Made by a program: the position numbers and the translations under genes | Origin: Streptomyces pactum | Lineage (GTDB): Bacteria; Actinomycetota; Actinomycetes; Streptomycetales; Streptomycetaceae | NCBI RefSeq assembly: GCF_002005225.1 | Contig: NZ_CP019724.1 | Location: forward strand, 3,536,501-3,600,500 | Length of the DNA stretch: 64,000 bases | Reading direction: 5' to 3' | Notes under the pieces: model-generated | Told to the model about the DNA's origin: nothing | Databases searched by the model: none | Seen by the model: the letters and a program-made list of their open reading frames with translations, nothing else | Part shown: positions 1 to 8,039 of the stretch, one piece after another | How positions within the stretch are numbered: position 1 is the stretch's first letter | Layout of the letters: each line of letters opens with the position of its first letter

Positions 1-99
1 GCCAGAAGCCAGGCGGAGTGTAGGCGGGTGGTGGGCGCGATCAGTTCAGGCATACGGCGACGATACCGATCTAGATCATCACGATCTACGGCTGGAGTA

Positions 100-621
100 C
101 TAGTAGGCCTTCCTGCGGCGTCGGTTCCTGATCAGGGCATCTAGTGACCAGAGGGGTGCGCCAGCAAGCACGAGAGGGACCCAGCAAAACATGTACGGGA
201 GGTCGTTGCCGTAGTAGTACGGGTCGGAGGCCCAGCTAACGGTCAGCCACAGGCTGAGCGAGATCAGCGCGCCGCCGAGCGCCGCCAGTCGGGTCAGCAG
301 GCCGAGCAGGGTACCGATGCCGACCGCCAGCTCGCCCAGGGCGATGGCGTAGCCGAAACCGGCGGGGCTCTTCAGCGCCAGGTCGACCAGGGCGGGGATG
401 GCGGAGGAGTCGCGGACGGTACGCATCATGTCGCCGACGGAGCCGGCGCCCGCGTCCTTCATGAAGGCGCTGTCCGTGAGTTTGTCCAGGCCCGCGTAGA
501 TGAAGGTGACGCCCAGAAAGATCCGTAGGGGCAGGAGGGCGTACTGGGTGGCGTGGTCCCGCCAGTCTCCGCCGCCGCCCGGATGCGAGGTGTACGCATC
601 CGTCCGCATACCGTGCGTCAT
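100..621 (-). CDS. DoxX family membrane protein
   Basis: About 173 residues from the ATG at 621. Upstream in-frame starts at 663 (GTG) and a downstream one at 609 are alternatives, and none has a strong ribosome site. The protein has four hydrophobic segments with the DoxX-type opening LRIFLGVTFIYAGLDKL, a conserved Gly-Glu-Leu in the third quarter (ALGELAVGIGTLLG) and an Arg-rich cytoplasmic tail (NRRRRKAY). DoxX-family proteins are small integral membrane proteins linked to redox homeostasis in actinobacteria; the precise activity here is unknown. The 99 bases downstream are AT-richer than the rest of the window and carry a small palindrome (GATCTAGATC), but no gene. Confidence 0.85.
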   Translation of the reverse strand: MTHGMRTDAYTSHPGGGGDWRDHATQYALLPLRIFLGVTFIYAGLDKLTDSAFMKDAGAGSVGDMMRTVRDSSAIPALVDLALKSPAGFGYAIALGELAVGIGTLLGLLTRLAALGGALISLSLWLTVSWASDPYYYGNDLPYMFCWVPLVLAGAPLWSLDALIRNRRRRKAY

Positions 622-732
622 CACTGCCAGCCGCCTCTCGCCCGCGCGTGCCGAGACCCCCACCAGAGCATACGTACGACGCGGGGGCCTCTCTCAACCC
701 TTCCGCGACCGGTTTCTTCCTGTCGGTTTCGA

Positions 733-791
733 CAGCGTGCGCGTTCGGCGGTTCGCGCGGTTCGGGCAGCGTGCGCGTTCGGCGGTTCGCG
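733..791. repeat. 25-bp direct repeat, two copies
   Basis: The same 25 bases occur at 733-757 and 767-791, starting CAGCGTGCGCG and ending GTTCGCG, with a 34-bp period. They lie between the DoxX gene and the convergent-side end of the next gene. No hairpin with a perfect stem was seen, so this is more likely slippage DNA than a terminator. Confidence 0.7.
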
Positions 792-817
792 GTTTCGGCG
801 GACCGCGGTCCCGGTGG

Positions 818-863
818 GCCGGCGGTCGGCCGTGGGGCCGGCGGTCGGCCGTGGGGCCGGCGG
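818..863. repeat. 19-bp tandem repeat (2.4 copies)
   Basis: The unit GCCGGCGGTCGGCCGTGGG starts at 818 and 837, with a partial third copy from 856. It ends just before the stop codon of the membrane protein at 868. It is one of several minisatellites in this window. Confidence 0.75.
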
Positions 864-867
864 GGCG

Positions 868-2211
868 TCAGTCCGTCACGTCGATCGCGTAGCGGTTGGT
901 TTCCACGCCCGCGCTCGTGACCACCTGGACGTCCACCCGGCCCGGTTCCACGTCCGCCGGCACCGGGACCGTCAGCAGGTCGTCCGCGGGGTTGCGGAAG
1001 CCGCCGGTCACCGGGACCAGGGGGACGTGGACGTTGACCGCGCCGATGCGGACGACCATCCGGGACAGACGGTCCGCGCGCTGCGCGCCCGGCGGTACGA
1101 AACCGGCGCCCCGGATCTCGATGTCGTCGCCGGTGCGGATCGGCGCGTCCAGGTCACCGGCCTCCCGCGCCCGGACCACGGAGAGGATCACGGGACGCCC
1201 GCCCTCCGCGTACTTCCCGGCCACGTAGGTCGCGGCCGACACCAGCACCACGACCGCCAGCCCCCATGGCAGGTCGGGCAGTTGCTCCGGGCGCCGGGCC
1301 AGCCGCACGGCCGCGAACACCAGGGCGACGGCGCTGATCACCACGTACTGGATGTCGGCGAAGGTCCCGCGCCCCGCGTCGTCCGTCAGCAGGTCGGCCG
1401 CGCGCGGCCGGTCCGCCCGTACCTTCTGCAGCCGCTGCCCCAGCACCCGCAGCCCGACCACCCGCCGCACCAGGACCGCGATCCCGCACACCACCGCGAG
1501 CACGGTCACCGCACCGGCGCCGCGGGCGAGTTCGAGCCCGGAGATCAGCGCGTCCCGCCGGCCGTGGCCCGAGGCCACCGCCAGTTGCCCGGCCAGGACG
1601 AGCACCGCGTAGGCGATGAAGAGCACCCAGGCCGCCGCGACGGCCCGGGACGTGGACAGGCGGTTGTCCTCGCCGATGACCGGTGCCAGCGCTCCGCCCC
1701 GCGCGCGGTGGAACCACGACGCCGCCGTCAGCGCGCCGGCCACGACCAGTGCCGCCGCGAGCCCGGCGGTGCGCGCCGCCGTCCAGCCGGTCCCGACCGC
1801 GGTCAGCGACTGCCCGAGCAGCAGCAGTACGACCCCGGCCCACACGACGGCCGCCGTGCGGCGCCCGACGGCCGCGAGCCATGCCCCGCCCTCGGCGCGA
1901 CCGCGTTCGGCGACGAGTTCCGCGGACTGGGTCAGCTCCTCCGAGACCCACTGCCGGGAGGCGGAGGCCGAGTGGGCCACCGCGGCCGGCAGCCCCTGTC
2001 CGGCCGCGAACTCGTCCCGCCGCAGCAGGAACGCGGCGACCGCCCGGCGGTGCCCCTCACGGGCGCCGTGCGGGCAGTCCCCGCAGGTGCAGCCGCCTTT
2101 GTGCGCCGCCTCGTACGCGCCTTTGTCCGAGCCGCTCCCGCGTCTCGCCTCCTGCACCGCCACGCCCGACGCCCGCCTTCCCGAACCCCTGCGAAAACCC
2201 AGTGACAACAT
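868..2211 (-). CDS. Polytopic membrane protein with C-terminal TIG-like domain
   Basis: About 447 residues. I chose the ATG at 2211 because AGAGG lies about 9 bases upstream; 2235 is an alternative, and the longer open frame reaching 2733 runs antisense to the DUF4429 gene. The N-terminus (1-115) is soluble and has a compact CTCGDC cluster (residues 41-46) that could bind metal or be redox active. About six membrane segments follow (roughly 119-137, 149-166, 190-211, 229-250, 285-303, 316-333). The C-terminal ~100 residues start with IEIRGAGF, the typical opening strand of an IPT/TIG immunoglobulin-like fold, and look extracytoplasmic. The gene is divergent from the DUF4429 gene. No enzyme motif was recognised. 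Confidence 0.75.
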   Translation of the reverse strand: MLSLGFRRGSGRRASGVAVQEARRGSGSDKGAYEAAHKGGCTCGDCPHGAREGHRRAVAAFLLRRDEFAAGQGLPAAVAHSASASRQWVSEELTQSAELVAERGRAEGGAWLAAVGRRTAAVVWAGVVLLLLGQSLTAVGTGWTAARTAGLAAALVVAGALTAASWFHRARGGALAPVIGEDNRLSTSRAVAAAWVLFIAYAVLVLAGQLAVASGHGRRDALISGLELARGAGAVTVLAVVCGIAVLVRRVVGLRVLGQRLQKVRADRPRAADLLTDDAGRGTFADIQYVVISAVALVFAAVRLARRPEQLPDLPWGLAVVVLVSAATYVAGKYAEGGRPVILSVVRAREAGDLDAPIRTGDDIEIRGAGFVPPGAQRADRLSRMVVRIGAVNVHVPLVPVTGGFRNPADDLLTVPVPADVEPGRVDVQVVTSAGVETNRYAIDVTD

Positions 2212-2389
2212 CTGCGCCAACCTCTGCGGCAGCATCTGCCGCACCGCCCGTGGAGAACCCGTAAGTCCCTTGGGACGAAAGCGAATTGTGCCGTACACCG
2301 CCCCTCGCGCGCCCGGCGCCCCCGGTCCGCTCTGCTCAGCGCGGGTGACACGCGGACCGCCGTGTTGACCCGGCTGCGAGAATTCCCCT

Positions 2390-3301
2390 ATGGCCGAGAT
2401 CATCCAGCGTGACGGGACCTGGGCGTTCGACGGTGGCACGGTCCGGATCACGCCCGGCCTGCACCGCTCGGTGCCGCTGTTCCGGCAGACGTACGGAGAG
2501 ATTCCGGTACCGCTGGAGGCCGTCGCGGGCATCGTCTTCGAGCCGGACCGCAAACGCGGGCGCCTGCGGCTGCGTCTGCGCGAGGGCGCCGATCCACTCC
2601 TCCAGGCGACCGGCGGCCGGCTGCCCGACGCGGCGGACCCGTACCGGCTGACGGTGGAGAGCGACCGCTGCGGGGTCGCCGAGTACGTCGCCGAGGAGAT
2701 CCGCCGCGCGCTGCTCCTCGACCGGATTCCCAAGGGGCCCGCGAAGGCCTACCTGCTACCCGGGCCGCCGGTGCCGGTCTCGGTGCGTTCCTCGGACGGC
2801 ATGGTCTCCTTCGACGGCACCAAGGTGCGGATCGACTGGGCCGACACCTCCGACCGGGTCAAACGCGCCACCGGTCCGCGGATCATCGGCGTCGGCGACC
2901 TGGTGCGGGTCGAGTGGCTGCCCAACTCCGGGTCCGAGGAGGGTTTCCTGCGGTTCGTGACCCGGGAGTCGGTCTTCGCCAAGCTGCCGCCGGAGAGGGA
3001 CCCGTACGCCCTGGACCTGTGGGGCAGCGCCCGCCGCGACCTGCTCACCGCGTTGATCGCCACCGCGGTCACGGCCCGGCTGCCGCATCCATCGGCTTGC
3101 ACGGGTGACGCGGACGACGCCGCCCCGGAGCGCGCCGGGGGCGGGTCCCGGCCCCGGCTTCCCGGTGCCGTACCGCCGCCGTCCGACCATCACGACGCCC
3201 TGCTGCGCCGGCTGCGCGAGCTGGGTGAGCTGCACCGCGGCGGCGTCCTCACGGACGCGGAGTTCGCCATGACGAAGGCGGCGGTGCTCCGGGGCTTTTG
3301 A
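2390..3301 (+). CDS. DUF4429 domain protein with C-terminal SHOCT motif
   Basis: 303 residues. Two related DUF4429 units are visible. The first is residues 1-115, opening with DGTWAFDGGTVRITPG. The second is about 133-230, opening with DGMVSFDGTKVRIDW. Each is a beta-rich module that resembles a PH-like fold. A charged, Pro-rich linker follows, then a C-terminal SHOCT helix hairpin (about 268-303: LLRRLRELGELHRGGVLTDAEF). This architecture is common in Streptomyces and its biochemical role is not known. The start ATG at 2390 lies 178 bp from the divergent membrane protein. Confidence 0.85.
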   Translation: MAEIIQRDGTWAFDGGTVRITPGLHRSVPLFRQTYGEIPVPLEAVAGIVFEPDRKRGRLRLRLREGADPLLQATGGRLPDAADPYRLTVESDRCGVAEYVAEEIRRALLLDRIPKGPAKAYLLPGPPVPVSVRSSDGMVSFDGTKVRIDWADTSDRVKRATGPRIIGVGDLVRVEWLPNSGSEEGFLRFVTRESVFAKLPPERDPYALDLWGSARRDLLTALIATAVTARLPHPSACTGDADDAAPERAGGGSRPRLPGAVPPPSDHHDALLRRLRELGELHRGGVLTDAEFAMTKAAVLRGF

Positions 3302-3471
3302 ACACGGTCCCGGCGGCCTGGACCCGCGCGTGCACGCTGGAGGCGGCCGGTTTCACCACGCACGCCACGGCGGAGGCGCCCGGCTTCACCGCGCACGCAC
3401 GGCGGAAGCGGCCGGTTTCGCCGGCGCGATACCCGACAGAGGGTGTCCGATTTCGGGTCCAGACTCGACGT

Positions 3472-3972
3472 ATGACACCACGCACGCCCGCCACGAGCAC
3501 CGCCGCCGCCGACTGGGCCGGCTTCGCCGCCGCGGAACCCGCGCTGGCCGCCACCGTCGAGGCGCGCTTCGGCGCGTACACCCACCACACCCTCGCCACC
3601 CTGCGCAAGGACGGCTCGCCCCGCACCACCGGCCTGGAGGTGCGTTTCCTGAACGGCGAACTGTGGCTCGGCATGATGCCGGGCTCGCTGAAGGCACTCG
3701 ACCTGCGCCGCGACCCGCGGTTCGCGTTGCAGGCGAACCCTGGAGACGGCACCGGCATGGGCGGCGGAGACGTGCGGATCGCCGGCCGCGCGGTCGAGGT
3801 CGAGGATCCGGAGACCAGGGCCGGATACGCGGAAGAGGTGGAACCGCCTCAGCCGTTCCACCTCTTCCGCACCGAGCTGACGGAGGTCGTGCGAACCTAC
3901 GTCGAGGAAGCCTGTCTGGTCGTCCGGATCTGGCAGCCCGGGAAGCCCCTGCGCACCGTCAGGCGCGCGTAG
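3472..3972 (+). CDS. Pyridoxamine 5'-phosphate oxidase-like (FMN split-barrel) protein
   Basis: 166 residues from the ATG at 3472; the longer in-frame opening from 3298 is low complexity. The sequence HHTLATLRKDGSPRTTGLEVRFLNGELWLGMMPGSLKALDLRRDPRFALQ, read here in parts, has the order strand, Asp-Gly-x-Pro turn, strand, and K-x-x-x-L-x-R-D-P-R that marks the flavin/F420-binding split barrel. It probably binds FMN or F420; the substrate is unknown. Its stop is 9 bp from the convergent guaA stop. Confidence 0.8.
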   Translation: MTPRTPATSTAAADWAGFAAAEPALAATVEARFGAYTHHTLATLRKDGSPRTTGLEVRFLNGELWLGMMPGSLKALDLRRDPRFALQANPGDGTGMGGGDVRIAGRAVEVEDPETRAGYAEEVEPPQPFHLFRTELTEVVRTYVEEACLVVRIWQPGKPLRTVRRA

Positions 3973-3981
3973 GGCCGGGGG

Positions 3982-5562
3982 TCACTCCCACTCGATCGTC
4001 CCCGGCGGCTTCGACGTCACGTCGAGGACGACCCGGTTGACGTCCTTGACCTCGTTGGTGATCCGGGTCGAGATCTTGGAGAGCACGTCGTACGGCAGCC
4101 GGGACCAGTCGGCCGTCATCGCGTCCTCGGAGGAGACGGGCCGCAGCACGATCGGGTGGCCGTAGGTGCGGCCGTCGCCCTGGACGCCGACGGAGCGGAC
4201 GTCCGCGAGCAGCACCACGGGGCACTGCCAGATGTCGCGGTCGAGGCCGGCCGCGGTCAGCTCCTCGCGGGCGATGGCGTCGGCCTCGCGGAGCAGGTCG
4301 AGCCGCTCCTTGGTGACCTCGCCGACGATCCGGATACCGAGGCCCGGACCGGGGAACGGCTGGCGCTGGACGATCTCGTCCGGCAGGCCCAGCTCCTGGC
4401 CGACCATCCGGACCTCGTCCTTGAACAGCTTGCGCAGCGGCTCGACGAGCTGGAACTCGAGGTCCTCGGGGAGCCCGCCGACGTTGTGGTGGGACTTGAT
4501 GTTCGCCGCGCCGGTGCCGCCGCCGGACTCGACCACGTCCGGGTAGAGGGTGCCCTGGACGAGGAACTCCACCGCGGGGCCCTCGTCGGCGATGATCTCG
4601 GCCTGGGCCTGCTCGAAGACGCGGATGAACTCGCGGCCGATGATCTTCCGCTTCTCCTCGGGGTCGGAGACCCCGGCCAGCGCGTTCAGGAACCGCTCGC
4701 TGGCGTCCACGACCTTGAGCTGTACGCCGGTCGCGGCGACGAAGTCCTTCTCGACCTGCTCGGTCTCGCCCTGGCGCATCAGGCCGTGGTCGACGTAGAC
4801 GCAGGTGAGCTGGGAGCCGATGGCCTTCTGGACGAGGGCGGCGGCGACGGCGGAGTCCACGCCGCCGGACAGGCCGCAGATGGCGCGCCTGTCGCCGACC
4901 TGCTCGCGGATGGCCGCGACCTGCTCCTCGATGACGTTGCCGGTGGTCCAGTCGGGCTTCAGGCCCGCGCCCCGGTACAGGAAGTGCTCGAGCACCTGCT
5001 GCCCGTGCGTGGAGTGCATCACCTCGGGGTGGTACTGGACGCCGTAGAGCTTCTTCTCGTCGTTCTCGAAGGCGGCGACCGGGACGACGTCCGTGGAGCC
5101 GGTGACGGTGAAGCCCTCGGGGGCGGCGGAGCAGGCGTCGCCGTGCGACATCCACACGGCCTGCTCGGCCGGGGTGCCCTCGAAGAGGGTGGAGGACGGC
5201 TTGGAGACCGACAGGTCGGTGCGGCCGTACTCACGGGCGCCGGAGTTGTCGACGGTGCCGCCGAGGGTCTGCGCCATGAGCTGGAAGCCGTAGCACATGC
5301 CGAAGACGGGGACGCCCGCCTCGAACAGCGAGCGGTCGAGGGTCGGGGCGCCCGGCTCGTACACCGACGAGGGGCCGCCGGAGAGGATGATGGCCGCCGG
5401 GTTCTTGGCGAGCATCTCCGCGACCGGCATGGAGCTCGGCACGATCTCGCTGTAGACCCGCGCCTCGCGGACACGACGGGCGATGAGCTGGGCGTACTGC
5501 GCGCCGAAGTCGACGACCAGGACGGTGTCGGGGGCGGCGGCAGCGGGAGTCGCTGATGACAC
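3982..5562 (-). CDS. guaA: GMP synthase (glutamine-hydrolysing)
   Basis: 526 residues, the usual size for the family. I chose the GTG at 5562, which is preceded by GGAAGG; the open frame extends 26 codons further but has no better site. The N-terminal class I amidotransferase domain has the nucleophile Cys90 in GMCYGFQ and the YHPEV His-Glu pair. The ATP pyrophosphatase domain carries the PP-loop [12 protein letters not shown], and the C-terminal dimerisation domain ends in PPGTIEWE. It amidates XMP to GMP, working downstream of GuaB (27784-29292 in this window). It is transcribed away from the chorismate mutase leader. Confidence 0.98.
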   Translation of the reverse strand: MSSATPAAAAPDTVLVVDFGAQYAQLIARRVREARVYSEIVPSSMPVAEMLAKNPAAIILSGGPSSVYEPGAPTLDRSLFEAGVPVFGMCYGFQLMAQTLGGTVDNSGAREYGRTDLSVSKPSSTLFEGTPAEQAVWMSHGDACSAAPEGFTVTGSTDVVPVAAFENDEKKLYGVQYHPEVMHSTHGQQVLEHFLYRGAGLKPDWTTGNVIEEQVAAIREQVGDRRAICGLSGGVDSAVAAALVQKAIGSQLTCVYVDHGLMRQGETEQVEKDFVAATGVQLKVVDASERFLNALAGVSDPEEKRKIIGREFIRVFEQAQAEIIADEGPAVEFLVQGTLYPDVVESGGGTGAANIKSHHNVGGLPEDLEFQLVEPLRKLFKDEVRMVGQELGLPDEIVQRQPFPGPGLGIRIVGEVTKERLDLLREADAIAREELTAAGLDRDIWQCPVVLLADVRSVGVQGDGRTYGHPIVLRPVSSEDAMTADWSRLPYDVLSKISTRITNEVKDVNRVVLDVTSKPPGTIEWE

Positions 5563-5687
5563 GGGGTGCCTTCCGGCGGTCGGGCGGGGGTCTTGTGCTC
5601 CCGATTCTACCGAGGTGGGCGGGTGGCCCGTCCCGCCCACGGTGCCCCGCCGCCGCCCCGCCCCCGCGACTCACCATGCGAACCGGC

Positions 5688-5716
5688 TTGGACACCGCCC
5701 GTCCCCGGGGCATACT
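5688..5716 (+). promoter_or_regulatory. Predicted sigma-70-type promoter for the chorismate mutase leader
   Basis: TTGGAC at 5688-5693 and CATACT at 5711-5716 are separated by exactly 17 bases. The predicted transcription start (about 5722-5724) coincides with the ATG of the leader ORF at 5723, so that mRNA would be leaderless. Confidence 0.6.
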
Positions 5717-5722
5717 TGCCCC

Positions 5723-5794
5723 ATGCTCACGCACCAGACCTTCCTGTTTACCTATGGCAACCGGCCCACCGGCTGCCATGGTCGTGCTGCTTGA
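5723..5794 (+). CDS. Putative Phe/Tyr-containing leader peptide (23 aa)
   Basis: A 23-codon ORF, ATG at 5723 to TGA at 5792-5794, with aromatic codons clustered in the string F-L-F-T-Y at residues 7-11. Two of these are the rare AT-ending codons TTT (Phe) and TAT (Tyr), which stand out in a genome that almost always uses C or G in the third position. There is no ribosome site because the predicted transcript starts at the ATG. The coding region itself can fold (GGCAaCCGG with CCGGcTGCC). It lies upstream of a strong hairpin and then of chorismate mutase, the committed step to Phe and Tyr, so an attenuator role is inferred. Confidence 0.55.
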   Translation: MLTHQTFLFTYGNRPTGCHGRAA

Positions 5795-5813
5795 GCAACT
5801 GACAAGCGACTTC

Positions 5814-5849
5814 CCAGGCGCCCCGGGCCGACAGGTCCGGGGCGTCTGG
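5814..5849 (+). terminator. Putative attenuator hairpin upstream of chorismate mutase
   Basis: The arms CCAGGCGCCCCGG (5814-5826) and CCGGGGCGTCTGG (5837-5849) pair over 13 bp with one G-U, around a 10-base loop. No U-run follows, as is usual for Streptomyces terminators. It sits 19 bp after the leader stop codon and 55 bp before the chorismate mutase start. Confidence 0.55.
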
Positions 5850-5904
5850 CGTTCGCGGATCGGTCGGCCGGGGACACCGCCCCCTTCAGCGAGGAGACCC
5901 CGAC

Positions 5905-6192
5905 ATGACCGTCACCGCAGCGGACAAGACCGGCGCCCGCACCACCGAGGCCGCCGGCGTGATCACCGGCGCCCGGGAGCGCATCGACGCCCTGGACGAC
6001 CGGATCATCGGGCTGATCCAGGAACGGATGGCCGTCTCCGCGGTCATCCAGGAGGCGCGGATCACCTCCGGTGGCCGGCGCGTGAACCTCTCCCGCGAGA
6101 TGGAGGTCCTCGACCACTACCGGCAGGCGCTGGGCAAGCCGGGCACCGCGCTGGCGATGACGATGCTGGAGCTGTGCCGGGGGCGCGTGTGA
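5905..6192 (+). CDS. Chorismate mutase (AroQ class, short)
   Basis: 95 residues, all-alpha. The core ARERIDALDDRIIGLIQERMAVS is followed by I-Q-E-A-R and, later, the R-E-M-E-V-L helix. This is the AroQ chorismate mutase pattern, with the substrate-binding Arg of helix 1 and the Arg/Glu of helices 2 and 3. It converts chorismate to prephenate for Phe and Tyr synthesis. Stand-alone short actinobacterial enzymes of this type are often activated by DAHP synthase, which is not encoded here. The ribosome site GAGGAG lies about 9 bases upstream. Regulation by the preceding leader/hairpin is inferred. Confidence 0.9.
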   Translation: MTVTAADKTGARTTEAAGVITGARERIDALDDRIIGLIQERMAVSAVIQEARITSGGRRVNLSREMEVLDHYRQALGKPGTALAMTMLELCRGRV

Positions 6193-6328
6193 GCCCCGTG
6201 TCCGGGCGTCGCATCCGAGTTCGGGTCTCTTCTCACCCGTACGGCGCGTGACCCGTACGCCGGCGGCTTCGTTGGTCCCGGTGTCCGTGTCAGCCAGGGG
6301 CGGGCCCGAAAGAACCACGCGTGGGTCG

Positions 6329-6458
6329 CTGGAGCGATGAGACGTGCGCATCGTGCCGTACGTCGTGGGACCTCGCTCCAGAAAGTGACCGGACGGCAGG
6401 GGACAGCAGCCCGGTCACCCAAGAGAACGGCCGGCTCCGGGGACGCCCGGGGCCGGCC
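6329..6458 (+). ncRNA. Unassigned structured RNA region (candidate)
   Basis: The 675-bp gap between chorismate mutase and the LAETG protein holds three consecutive strong stems. CTGGAGCGA (6329-6337) pairs with TCGCTCCAG (6373-6381). GTGACCGG (6385-6392) pairs with CCGGTCAC (6411-6418). A 13-bp stem with loop GACG, 6429-6441 with 6446-6458, includes one U-G pair. Two stems followed by a terminator-like hairpin resembles an aptamer plus expression platform, but I cannot match it to a known class. The rest of the gap holds no convincing ORF. Confidence 0.3.
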
Positions 6459-6594
6459 GACGGGGCGGCCGAGTCCCTCGGCCCACTCAACCGCACGGCC
6501 ATTCGAAACCACTTCGTCATGCGAAGCCAGCGGCGCGACCCCCCGGCGCCGCTTCCGAGGCACCGGCGCCGCCCTGACGCCGGTGCTGGCCGAG

Positions 6595-6630
6595 GAAGGG
6601 CCCCGCGGCACACGTCCCGCGGGGCCCTTC
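6595..6630. terminator. Strong hairpin terminator
   Basis: GAAGGGCCCCGCGG (6595-6608) and CCGCGGGGCCCTTC (6617-6630) form a perfect 14-bp stem with an 8-base loop. It is about 400 bp after the chorismate mutase stop and 240 bp before the LAETG gene, so it insulates the latter. Confidence 0.75.
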
Positions 6631-6867
6631 GCCATGCCCTCACGGCCTCTCCCGTAGACCCGTCGACCCGTCGGCCCGTCGGCCCGCCGCCCTCGAGTGA
6701 CGCACGCCACATAAAAGTTCTGTGAGTTCGAGGACAACCATTCACAGCTTTCACAGATCAAACAGCCGTACGGACCGAACCAAGGGCCACTCCCGCGCCC
6801 CACACGCGGAGGCCTCCCTGACCCTCGCGTACCGCACGCGCGGTACGCCGGACCACCCGAGGTCTTC

Positions 6868-7887
6868 ATGAAGCTTCGTCGCGCCATGGCAGCAGCGGCC
6901 GCTACGGCGGTGATAGCCCCGGTGGCGCTGCTCGCGGCTCCCGCCGCCTACGCGACCGGCGAGACGTCGCCGTCCCCGTCCGCCTCGGCGAGCAGCTCGA
7001 CCAGCGCACCGGCCACCAGCCCGTCCGCCGGGGAGTCGTCGTCCCAGAGCGAGTCGGCCAACGAGACCACGCCCGCTCCGAGCAACTCGGTGAGCACGTC
7101 CCCGAGCGAGTCGGAGAGCGAGGGCACCCCCGCTCCCAGCGGGTCGGAGACGACCACGTCCGCCCCCGCGAACCCGTCGCCGAGCACCTCCGCTACCGAG
7201 ACCAAGACCCCGGACCCCGAGCCGTCGGTGTGCGAGGACACCAAGGTCGACGTCGGTATCAGCGGCCTGCCCGGCGAGATCGCGGTGGGCAGCGGCTGGC
7301 ACGAGTTCTCCCTGAACGTGGCCAATAACTCCGGCTCCACGCTCCAGAACCTCGAGTACCTGGCCGGCGCCTCCGCCGACCGGAACGGCGAGGAGCTGTT
7401 CGAGAGCAAGAAGGTCAGCCTCCAGGCCTGGAACCCCGAGGACGAGATCTGGGAGGACCTCGACGAGTTCGGCTACGCGGTCGGCTACATCGGTTACACC
7501 GACGAGCTGGCACCCGACTACGAGGTCGACATCCCGATGCGGATCAACGTGCGGTCCGACGCCCCGGTCGGTGCCGGCTTCACGCTCGGCGCGACGATCT
7601 ACGGCGACGCGGACGGCGAGTGCACCGGCTTCGGTGACATCGCCTACAAGTTCCAGATCGTGGCCGCCGGCACCGACACGGAGGGCACCGAGCCGCAGGA
7701 AGGCGGCAAGGCGCCCGTCGCCGTCGAGAAGCCGGCCGCCAACACGCCCGAGGTCACCGGCAGCCTCGCTGAGACCGGTGCCGGCTCGGCGCTGCCGGTG
7801 ATCGGCCTCGTCGGCGGGCTCGCCGTCGTCGTCGGTGGCGGCGCGGTGTTCGTGGTGCGGCGGCGCAAGGCCGGCGCGGAGGCGTGA
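6868..7887 (+). CDS. Sortase-anchored LAETG surface protein
   Basis: 339 residues. A signal peptide (1-30, Lys/Arg start, Ala-rich core, cleavage near AYA-T) is followed by a Ser/Thr/Pro/Glu-rich stalk (about 31-112). An acidic beta-rich globular domain comes next (about 115-265), containing two Cys at its ends (SVCEDTK and DGECTGF) that could form a disulfide. The C-terminus is a classical sorting signal: LAETG at 300-304, a hydrophobic segment, then RRRK. LAxTG is the motif preferred by class E sortases of Streptomyces, which also anchor long chaplins. It is probably displayed on the wall of hyphae; the ligand is unknown. It is followed directly by a strong terminator, so it is monocistronic. 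Confidence 0.85.
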   Translation: MKLRRAMAAAAATAVIAPVALLAAPAAYATGETSPSPSASASSSTSAPATSPSAGESSSQSESANETTPAPSNSVSTSPSESESEGTPAPSGSETTTSAPANPSPSTSATETKTPDPEPSVCEDTKVDVGISGLPGEIAVGSGWHEFSLNVANNSGSTLQNLEYLAGASADRNGEELFESKKVSLQAWNPEDEIWEDLDEFGYAVGYIGYTDELAPDYEVDIPMRINVRSDAPVGAGFTLGATIYGDADGECTGFGDIAYKFQIVAAGTDTEGTEPQEGGKAPVAVEKPAANTPEVTGSLAETGAGSALPVIGLVGGLAVVVGGGAVFVVRRRKAGAEA

Positions 7888-7918
7888 GACGGCACGCACC
7901 GGCGTGACACAGGCCGGC

Positions 7919-7960
7919 TGAGAGGGACCTGCGCTCGGAGGGGGGCGCAGGTCCCTCTCA
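7919..7960. terminator. Perfect 16-bp hairpin terminator
   Basis: TGAGAGGGACCTGCGC (7919-7934) and its exact complement (7945-7960) flank a 10-base loop. It lies 31 bp after the LAETG gene stop and 80 bp from the convergent GMC gene, so it may serve both. Confidence 0.85.
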
Positions 7961-8039
7961 CCTTTGCCGGGGAGGGGCAGGTTCTTATCGCCTTTGCCGA
8001 CTTCGTCCGGCGAAACGGCCGCCCGGGCAGGCGAAGCGC

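Noticed and set aside
2212..2733. N-terminal extension of the TIG-like membrane protein up to 2733
   Set aside because: It would run antisense through the DUF4429 gene and has no membrane or domain features; the start at 2211 has a ribosome site.
6329..6458. Possible c-di-AMP, cobalamin or SAM-IV riboswitch
   Set aside because: Conserved core sequences of these classes, as I remember them, are not present; kept only as an unassigned structured region.
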